From: an uncultured Candidatus Melainabacteria bacterium
Lineage (GTDB): Bacteria; Cyanobacteriota; Vampirovibrionia; Gastranaerophilales; Gastranaerophilaceae
Length of the DNA stretch: 11,697 bases
Direction: 5' to 3'
NCBI GenBank assembly: GCA_934754735.1
Contig: CAKVJE010000059.1
Span: 1-11,697, forward strand
Shown: in pieces, positions 6,912 to 11,697 of the stretch
How positions within the stretch are numbered: the first letter of the stretch is position 1
How the letters are laid out: the number at the start of each line of letters is the position of its first letter
Notes under the pieces: model-generated
Told to the model about the DNA's origin: nothing
Database searches by the model: none
The model's input: only the letters and a program-made list of their open reading frames with translations
Translations under genes and position numbers: made by a program

Positions 6912-8006
6912 TTACAGATAATTCAACAAACTCATCCCCACAGAAGCTGAAGTAACTTGCAAGCTTGCCTGATAAGCGTATTGTGCTTGCATCCAGTTTG
7001 TAATCGCTGTTGTCAAATCAATATCCTTGATTTCTGACAAATAACCAGTTAAGTTTTCGTTATTGGTTTCCAAAGTCGAACTTGTCATTTCCAATCTGTT
7101 TGCAACACCGCCAAACTTAGTTTGTTCGGTTGTAATTTGGGTTAAAGAATTAGAAAACATATCCAAAGTAGAATTCATTTCTTTATAGCCTTCTTCTGTT
7201 TTGCCATCCAAAACTTTTTGAATAGAATTGCTTAGTTTTTTCAAAGCTCCCATAACACCCGAACAATCTTCTTTTACTTTCAAATCTTTATTTGGATCTC
7301 CTGTATATGGATTTCCGTTTTCGTACGCATAGCTTTTCACACCTGTTTGAGCATCAACAGTTTCTACAACAGTTTTGCCGTCTACGTCTGTAAACAAATT
7401 ATTGCCGTTAGCGTCTTGTGCTTGAGCTTTATAGTAACCAAAAACTTTATCGCCGGTTGTATTAATTACTTCAAAAACGCCGTCTGCAACTTCTGTTTGT
7501 CTGATATAATCAGGATTGTCGTGTGGAGTTCCGTTATAAATAATATCTCCGTTATCATCTATTGTATAAGGAATTGTTTTAGTATTAGCACCAGAGAAAA
7601 TATAGTTATTATCATATTCAGTATTCGCTAAATCCACCATTGTTTTTGTTAATTCATCAATTTCAACCTTCAAAGCCTTCAAGGATGTTTCACTATAAGT
7701 TTGGTTGTTAGCTTGAACAGCTTTATCCCAAGCGTTTGATAAATAACCGTTTGCCAAATCCATCAAATCATCCAAAGCGCTTAATTCTTTTTGAGCAATT
7801 TCTACGTTTTGAGAAAAAGTATCAATCTGCCCTAATTGACGGCTTGTATTCAAAATATTAACTGCCGCAATAGGATCATCCGTAATATTTGTAATTTTGC
7901 TTCCGGAAGCCAATTGTTTAGTAAGTTTGTTATAACTATTGAGTTGCTTTTGCATATCAGCAACTAATTGAGAATATTTTCCGCTTGTTGAAATTCTATT
8001 TACCAT
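6912..8006 (-). CDS. flgL: Hook-filament junction protein FlgL (HAP3)
   Basis: FlgL forms the second junction ring between the hook and the flagellin filament, after export through the flagellar type III apparatus. The 364-aa protein has the flagellin-like N-terminal D0/D1 helix (MVNRISTSGKYSQLVADMQ, then KLTKQLASGSKITNITDDP, a motif shared with flagellins). It also has YIFSGANT near 135-142 and the C-terminal D0 helix with DIDLTTAITNWMQAQYAYQASLQ and a SLLNYL end. Residues of about 145-245 form a variable surface domain. It has no cleavable signal, as expected. The Shine-Dalgarno GGAGG (8019-8015) lies inside the end of flgK, and only 4 nt separate the genes, so translation is coupled. One Cys (C248) lies before the C-terminal helices. 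Confidence 0.95.
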   Translation of the reverse strand: MVNRISTSGKYSQLVADMQKQLNSYNKLTKQLASGSKITNITDDPIAAVNILNTSRQLGQIDTFSQNVEIAQKELSALDDLMDLANGYLSNAWDKAVQANNQTYSETSLKALKVEIDELTKTMVDLANTEYDNNYIFSGANTKTIPYTIDDNGDIIYNGTPHDNPDYIRQTEVADGVFEVINTTGDKVFGYYKAQAQDANGNNLFTDVDGKTVVETVDAQTGVKSYAYENGNPYTGDPNKDLKVKEDCSGVMGALKKLSNSIQKVLDGKTEEGYKEMNSTLDMFSNSLTQITTEQTKFGGVANRLEMTSSTLETNNENLTGYLSEIKDIDLTTAITNWMQAQYAYQASLQVTSASVGMSLLNYL

Positions 8007-8010
8007 TCAA

Positions 8011-9618
8011 CTAACCTCCCAAATTCATAAGAACATCAAGACAGTTGTTACAAGTGTTGAAAACTTGTGCAGCTGCTTGATATGCTGTTTGATACTTAAC
8101 TAAGTCTACCAATTCTTCGTTTAAATCCACGCCTGTTGAATCCTTAATTTTACTTTCAATTGACTGAACAACCTGATCTTGTGTATCCGCCAATGATTTT
8201 ATATTACTTCCGGCAGAAGCTACTTTGCCGACTAAAGCTGTATAGAATTCTTCAATAGAAGTATTGTTTAAATCAGCATTTTTGGCATTTCTCGTACCAA
8301 TCATGCTTTCAACGTTTTGCGCGTTTCCCACAGCATTTTCATCAAAATTTGCAGCATTATCAAAATATGCGCAAGAAAGCTTCCAACAGCCGTCTTCTGT
8401 TAAAAGAGCAGAATTTATTTGAAGATTTCCGGCAGTAATTCCTGTTGCTGTTTTTCCGTCAGGCCCTACAAAAATTAAATTGTCCGCATCAGTAGCTTTT
8501 AATTTGCTTGTGTCATTAGGGTCAATACAATAAGCGCCGTTTCTTGTATTCAAATCGTTAAACACATTTGCAATAGTTTGCGCAAGTTTGTTTAAACCAT
8601 TCATTACAGTGCCTGCATTAATCCCGTTTTCGCCGTTGCCTGTATCAGTTGCGAAGTGAAGCAAACCGCCTAATGTACCTGATGTAATGTCTGCATTAGC
8701 ATTTGCACTTATAACTTCTTTTGTTTCAGGATTAACAATACTGATTACTGCATTTTCACCTTTCCAATCATCAGGATAAATAATTGGAGGATTTTGTTTA
8801 TCACAATATGATTTTGCGGTTTCAATTTCCAATTTTCCTGTAACCTTAGCGCACTCAACAACAGAATTCCCGCCAATATAAACATTAACAGCGCCGTTAT
8901 GTTTTTCTTCTACTGTAATATCACTGAATTTTGCTATATCATTCAAAATCAAATCACGTTTATCAAGCAAGTTGTTTGCTTCAAGCGTCCCTGTTTGAGT
9001 TGAAATTAAAGCCTTGTTTACTGCTGCAAGTTCTTCCAGCTTATTGTTAAAAGCTGAATATTGAACGTAGATTTTTGAATTCTTCAAGCTTTCTATTGAC
9101 TCACCATCACCCAAAGCCTCAGATGTGTTTTGCTGAAGTTGTGTATATTTGCCGTTCAAAACAGAAGTCAAAGTTTTTGCTGTTTCAATAAAATTTGTTC
9201 TTGCAGTTGAATCCGCAGGATATTTGTTCAAATTATTTAATGCTTCATAAAACTTTGAAAGTTGAGCATCGATACCTGTTCCTTCCAAGTCATTAAGAAT
9301 ACTTGATAAATCACCTAAACCGTCAAGTTGAGCGTTTAATTTTGCTTGTTCTGAAAGTTGCGTGCGATAGTAATTGTTAAGAAATTCATCATTGTAACGC
9401 ATAATATTTGCGATTTTTACACCACCATTTGCGCGTACTTGATTGTTAACATTATTACCGATTGCACCGGCTATGTTACGAGTTTCAAGGTTAGCACGTT
9501 GTTTGTGATATCCATCAGTATTCATATTCGCAACGTTATGCGAAACAACGCTAATCGCTTTTTCGTTTACTGAAAGCGTGTTACCTGTCATATTTAGTGC
9601 TGATAATAAGCTAACCAT
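8011..9618 (-). CDS. flgK: Hook-associated protein FlgK (HAP1)
   Basis: FlgK is the first hook-filament junction protein, bound in the cytoplasm by FlgN and secreted to the tip of the hook. The 535-aa protein is typical in length for the family. Its N-terminus carries the axial-protein signature SHNVANMNTDGYHKQR (26-41). The C-terminus carries the matching D0 helix VDLNEELVDLVKYQTAYQAAAQVFNT (497-522). A variable central domain spans about 235-440. It is odd in having seven cysteines (256, 272, 364, 411, 416, 523, 526), including a CNNC in the C-terminal D0 helix. Axial proteins are usually Cys-poor. The ATG at 9618 has TGAGGT at 9630-9625, 6 nt upstream. The last two codons GGA-GGT form the flgL ribosome site. 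Confidence 0.95.
   Translation of the reverse strand: MVSLLSALNMTGNTLSVNEKAISVVSHNVANMNTDGYHKQRANLETRNIAGAIGNNVNNQVRANGGVKIANIMRYNDEFLNNYYRTQLSEQAKLNAQLDGLGDLSSILNDLEGTGIDAQLSKFYEALNNLNKYPADSTARTNFIETAKTLTSVLNGKYTQLQQNTSEALGDGESIESLKNSKIYVQYSAFNNKLEELAAVNKALISTQTGTLEANNLLDKRDLILNDIAKFSDITVEEKHNGAVNVYIGGNSVVECAKVTGKLEIETAKSYCDKQNPPIIYPDDWKGENAVISIVNPETKEVISANANADITSGTLGGLLHFATDTGNGENGINAGTVMNGLNKLAQTIANVFNDLNTRNGAYCIDPNDTSKLKATDADNLIFVGPDGKTATGITAGNLQINSALLTEDGCWKLSCAYFDNAANFDENAVGNAQNVESMIGTRNAKNADLNNTSIEEFYTALVGKVASAGSNIKSLADTQDQVVQSIESKIKDSTGVDLNEELVDLVKYQTAYQAAAQVFNTCNNCLDVLMNLGG
8015..8019 (-). promoter_or_regulatory. flgL Shine-Dalgarno embedded in flgK C-terminus
   Basis: The minus strand GGAGG (8019-8015) is made by the two terminal Gly codons of flgK and lies 8 nt before the flgL ATG. 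The Gly-Gly end of FlgK may therefore be kept for the RNA signal and not for the protein. Confidence 0.8.
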
Positions 9619-9660
9619 TGTTGTACCTCATATCCTATTTTTTCAGTGCAAATAATTTGA

Positions 9661-9689
9661 AACTTTTTATGCGTGTGCATACAAAAGTT
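9661..9689. other. Hairpin in the flgN-flgK gap
   Basis: AACTTTT-TATGC (9661-9672) pairs with GCATA-C-AAAAGTT (9677-9689) around a GTGT loop, giving 12 bp with one bulged C. It begins 3 nt after the flgN stop codon on the minus strand. No U-tract follows. It lacks the tandem-repeat arms found in the gaps further upstream in the cluster. Confidence 0.6.
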
Positions 9690-9691
9690 CA

Positions 9692-10186
9692 TCATATTTC
9701 TTCGTTTATTGTCCACATGTCAACGTCATGTGTGTCTGTTTTTCCTGCTCCATTATAAAAACATCCTTGAGGAGCAAAAGCATTTATAACTGTTTCCAAC
9801 ATCTTGTTAGAAATTATAATGCCATGTTTTAATAGTTCCACATTTTGATTATTTAATAACGTTAATTCTGAAATTAATTTACAAATCTTAACTTTCTTGT
9901 CTTTTAGAACTTCAACATATTCAGGCGCTTGTTCTTCTGCCTTTTCGATAAACCAAGACATATTTGCGTCTGACTTTCCAAGTTCCGCAGCAACATCCAT
10001 TCTTTCGTTATTAAGTTTTGTTATTTGGTTATTAAGTGCCAAAATTTTGTTATCAAGAACACCCAAATCATCAGGCTTAGAACTTTTCAAGCTATCGCGT
10101 TTTTCTTCAAAAAACGCTTTAAGCTTAGTATAAGCCTTGATTTCATTATCCAGTATTTCGTTTAATTTTTGGAATTGTGTGTTCAT
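9692..10186 (-). CDS. flgN: FlgN-family flagellar export chaperone
   Basis: FlgN binds the C-terminal helices of FlgK and FlgL in the cytoplasm and delivers them to the export gate. The 164-aa protein is mostly helical with heptad-like spacing: NEILDNEIKAYTKLKAFFEEKRDSL (8-32) and LDNKILALNNQITKLNNERMDVAAELG (44-70). A C-terminal tail contains YNGAGKTDT. This matches the PF05130 FlgN layout in length and pattern. It lies directly upstream of its clients flgK and flgL. The ATG at 10186 has no Shine-Dalgarno. The 3' arm of a long foldback ends only 3 nt before it, so initiation may depend on RNA folding or on coupling. The next in-frame Met is residue 63, so this start is the only sensible one. 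Confidence 0.85.
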   Translation of the reverse strand: MNTQFQKLNEILDNEIKAYTKLKAFFEEKRDSLKSSKPDDLGVLDNKILALNNQITKLNNERMDVAAELGKSDANMSWFIEKAEEQAPEYVEVLKDKKVKICKLISELTLLNNQNVELLKHGIIISNKMLETVINAFAPQGCFYNGAGKTDTHDVDMWTINEEI

Positions 10187-10189
10187 TTT

Positions 10190-10309
10190 TTAGTTTAGAA
10201 GTTTAGAAGTTTAGGAGTTAAGAAGAGGTTTTAGATTATTCTTTTTTACAACAAGTTTATTTATTGGAAATATTATAACTTCTTCTCAACTTCTCAACTT
10301 CTAAACTAA
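10190..10309. repeat. Foldback element E1 with AGTTTAGA-type octamer arms
   Basis: The left arm (10190-10230) is TT, then four 8-bp units (AGTTTAGA twice, AGTTTAGG, AGTTAAGA), then AGAGGTT. Read on the minus strand, the right arm (10277-10309) is TT, three units (AGTTTAGA, AGTTGAGA twice), then AGAAGTT. The arms are inverted copies that differ by one octamer and a few bases. The 46-nt loop (10231-10276) is AT-rich. The element fills nearly the whole flgH-flgN gap, from 8 nt after the flgH stop codon to 3 nt before the flgN start. Confidence 0.85.
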
Positions 10310-10317
10310 CCTCTTTA

Positions 10318-10932
10318 TTAGAATAAGTATTTAATAAACCTATTAAATATTCCTTCGTTTTGATTTCTAGATATTGCGCCTCTACCTGACAACGCGAATT
10401 GTAGGTTAGAAACATTGTAAGAATAGATTTCGCCATTTACATTAAGCCAACGAGGATCGACCACACCCGTTATAATAAAATCCATTCTTTCATTGCCGTT
10501 TACTAATGTCTTTTTACCTTGTACCGCTAAATTTCCGTTAGGAAGTTGTTGTACAACCTGTACTGCGATTTTGTCGCCAAATGACATAGAACGACCGCCG
10601 GCAGCTGAGTTTGAAACCTCGTTAGAACCGCCGTAACCGTTTGAGCCTTTCAAAAATTTAAGTCCAAACCAATCTTTTAGAAAGTTTGTGAAAGAATCTT
10701 CTGTTATAGAAGATTTTTCTGAAGAATATGTTAAATTATCACTAACAGTGATATTTTCACTCATAATTATTGACAACAAATCCCCTATTTGGTGCGCTTG
10801 AACTCCGCCAAACAAAGAGCGAGGAACACCGGCATAGTTTTGACTGGCACCAAGCGTAAACAAAGATTCTGCTTGCACACCCATTGTTGCAGTGGTTAAG
10901 ATTAATGCTATTGTTAGTATAACTTTTTTCAT
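10318..10932 (-). CDS. flgH: Flagellar L-ring protein FlgH
   Basis: FlgH forms the outer-membrane bushing around the flagellar rod, so the cell has two membranes. The 204-aa protein starts with a Sec signal MKKVILTIALILTTATMGVQA (1-21), with likely cleavage before E22. Family segments follow: IGDLLSIIMSENITVSDN (49-66), GDKIAVQVVQQLPNGNLAVQGKK (about 118-140), ITGVVDPRWLN and a C-terminal GRGAISRNQNEGIFNRF. The length is close to family norms (about 220). It is odd in having no lipobox Cys and no Cys at all, although FlgH is classically a lipoprotein. The ATG at 10932 has AGAGG at 10945-10941, 8 nt upstream. Usual neighbour flgI is not adjacent, and the gene lies between a FlgM-position ORF and flgN. 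Confidence 0.93.
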   Translation of the reverse strand: MKKVILTIALILTTATMGVQAESLFTLGASQNYAGVPRSLFGGVQAHQIGDLLSIIMSENITVSDNLTYSSEKSSITEDSFTNFLKDWFGLKFLKGSNGYGGSNEVSNSAAGGRSMSFGDKIAVQVVQQLPNGNLAVQGKKTLVNGNERMDFIITGVVDPRWLNVNGEIYSYNVSNLQFALSGRGAISRNQNEGIFNRFIKYLF

Positions 10933-10955
10933 TTGTTGTTCCTCTTTGAAAAGAA

Positions 10956-11089
10956 GTGAATAAGTGAATGAGTGAATAGGTGAATAAGTTCGTTTTAAAT
11001 TTTCCTATTTTATACTGAGTTCAGTGAACGAATTTATCTTTTACAATTCCTTTAAAGAACTTATTCACTCATTCACCTATTCACTTATT
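10956..11089. repeat. Foldback element E2 with GTGAATAA-type octamer arms
   Basis: The left arm has four 8-bp units from 10956 (GTGAATAA, GTGAATGA, GTGAATAG, GTGAATAA), then GTTC. Bases 10959-10991 are inverted at 11057-11089 with 29 of 33 complementary. The four differences lie only in the last two bases of units. The stem continues through TTTAAA (10994-10999 with 11051-11056) after a 2-nt bulge. The loop holds a small palindrome GTTCA-G-TGAAC (11019-11029). The element lies between the FlgM-position gene and flgH. The flgH Shine-Dalgarno is just outside it. Confidence 0.88.
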
Positions 11090-11136
11090 GACCTTATCTA
11101 CTTCCTTTTAATCCCCATAATTTCTTACCATTTTAG

Positions 11137-11412
11137 TTAGCACAAAAACTCTGCTATCACACTTCTACCATAAAGCAATCCATACTTTATGTCATCATCC
11201 GAAATGTTGAATTCTCCAACAGTTTTTGCACATTCTCGTACATCATTTACATCAATTCTATCCAATAAAGATTTTGCAGATGCTGTTTCCGTACCGCGAG
11301 AAACTTCGATTTCTGAATTTTCCTCTTTTTGAGGTGCTAAATTTTTATTAGACTTAAACGCACTTAATGCGCTAAATTGTTGTACTGAATTTGATTCTAT
11401 TCTTGGTAACAT
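11137..11412 (-). CDS. Small protein in FlgM position, family uncertain
   Basis: This 91-aa soluble protein is disordered and polar over residues 1-50 and helical after that (LLDRIDVNDVRECAKTVGEF). It ends in ISDDDIKYGLLYGRSVIAEFLC. The size, disordered N-terminus and position after flgJ and before flgN-flgK-flgL match the anti-sigma-28 factor FlgM. However, the classic FlgM C-terminal pattern (Lys-Ile-Gly-x-Tyr followed by IAxxLL) is only vaguely present, so I do not assign the name. The conserved-looking YGLLYGRSV segment and the terminal Cys are unusual. The ATG at 11412 has AGAAAGGA just upstream, with good spacing. If it is not FlgM, it may be a lineage-specific flagellar assembly or regulatory protein. 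Confidence 0.7.
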   Translation of the reverse strand: MLPRIESNSVQQFSALSAFKSNKNLAPQKEENSEIEVSRGTETASAKSLLDRIDVNDVRECAKTVGEFNISDDDIKYGLLYGRSVIAEFLC

Positions 11413-11453
11413 GGTTGTCCTTTCTGGATTAGAAAATTAAATTCTTTTTGCCT

Positions 11454-11586
11454 GAATGGAAAATGGAAAATTGAAAGTGGAAAATTGTATTAATTTTTTC
11501 TTTTTTGAAAGTGTTCAGTTTTGAACGTATTTATTTTAAATATTATTTAAAATAATTTTCCATTTTCCACTTTCAATTTTCCATTC
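11454..11586. repeat. Foldback element E3 with TGGAAAAT-type arms
   Basis: Both arms are built from 6-8 bp units of the type TGGAAAAT, TGGAAAA and TGAAAG. A perfect 22-bp inverted match links 11464-11485 with 11562-11583. A second match of 11 bp exists at the outer ends (GAATGGAAAAT at 11454-11464, inverted at 11576-11586). The unit order is permuted between the arms. The loop contains GTTCA-N4-TGAAC (11513-11526) and a 9-bp inverted repeat ATTTTAAAT/ATTTAAAAT (11532-11552). It fills most of the gap between flgJ and the FlgM-position gene. Confidence 0.85.
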
Positions 11587-11614
11587 AACTAACATTTTTT
11601 CAAAATGTTAGTTG
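11586..11614. other. Perfect 13-bp hairpin over the flgJ stop codon
   Basis: CAACTAACATTTT (11586-11598) pairs with AAAATGTTAGTTG (11602-11614) around a 3-nt loop. The minus-strand stem starts in the last codons of flgJ and includes its TAA (11610-11608). No U-tract follows, and element E3 directly abuts it. It is probably an RNA-stability or processing structure and not a terminator. Confidence 0.7.
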
Positions 11615-11697
11615 ACATATTTCTCCATCTGTCTATAAATCTGATCAGCAAAGCCAAAGCTTGTTCTCGGATTATTTGCGATATCTCTACCCATTTG
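11608..11697 (-). CDS. flgJ: C-terminal end of rod-binding protein FlgJ, cut by window edge
   Basis: Only the last 29 residues are in the window (QMGRDIANNPRTSFGFADQ... ending KYVN). They match the end of the FlgJ rod-binding domain, whose usual pattern is a D-x-x-A motif, then GlGLAD-I-Y-x-Q. The ORF stops right after this domain. The gene is therefore the single-domain form without the C-terminal muramidase found in enteric FlgJ. It would cap the growing rod in the periplasm. It is the most upstream visible gene of the minus-strand flagellar cluster. With so few residues the call rests partly on context. Confidence 0.65.
   Translation of the reverse strand, partial: QMGRDIANNPRTSFGFADQIYRQMEKYVN

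Noticed and set aside
7347..7631. 94-codon plus-strand open frame inside flgL, and 9358-9573 and 9897-10133 inside flgK and flgN
   Set aside because: They are antisense shadows of clear flagellar genes without ribosome sites or domain features.
10271..10276. TATAAT on the minus strand inside E1 as a flgN promoter
   Set aside because: The TTGAGA-like hexamers lie 6 or 14 nt upstream, which is not valid -35 spacing. The motif is expected by chance in this AT-rich loop.
10190..11586. CRISPR array reading of the short repeats
   Set aside because: The units are about 8 bp, directly tandem without unique spacers, and arranged as inverted arms. No cas gene is present.

Overview
The window is AT-rich chromosomal DNA from a flagellated diderm bacterium. 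FlgH, the L-ring subunit of the outer membrane, points to two membranes. A possible placement is the non-photosynthetic cyanobacterial relatives (Vampirovibrionia/Melainabacteria, Gastranaerophilales). The hints are a HEAT-repeat protein of the cyanobacterial lyase-like type, small lineage-type proteins with N-termini such as MNIISFQ, and low G+C. This placement is an inference and was not tested by any search.

Layout. Positions 1-1939 (+) hold the 3' part of the magnesium channel gene mgtE, then a YhcC/YtqA-type radical SAM gene 10 nt later. A separate promoter drives a small two-helix membrane protein (2017-2526, +). A bidirectional hairpin terminator separates it from a convergent HEAT-repeat gene (2729-3586, -). 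Upstream of the HEAT gene is an intergenic region with a perfect 16-bp palindrome. Next come two minus-strand genes 39 nt apart: a diverged kinase-fold protein (5565-6563) followed downstream by a soluble PAS-GAF histidine kinase (3876-5525). A 348-bp gap (6564-6911) carries a terminator and a cluster of three perfect hairpins.

From 6912 to the right edge is a minus-strand flagellar cluster. In transcription order it reads flgJ (3' end only), a 91-aa protein in a FlgM-like position, flgH, flgN, flgK, flgL. It encodes the rod-binding protein, the L-ring, the FlgK/FlgL export chaperone, and the two hook-filament junction proteins. flgK and flgL are tightly coupled: the last two Gly codons of flgK are the Shine-Dalgarno of flgL.

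The most unusual signal is in the gaps of this cluster. The flgJ/orf91, orf91/flgH and flgH/flgN gaps are each largely filled by a 120-134 bp foldback. Each foldback has two inverted arms made of short tandem repeats of about 8 bp. The repeat sequence is different in every gap, but the apical loops share short core sequences. This looks like a family of stem-loop elements with interchangeable repeat arms, placed to process or regulate the polycistronic mRNA. I know of no description of exactly this; cyanobacterial short tandemly repeated repetitive (STRR) sequences are the nearest analogy I can name.
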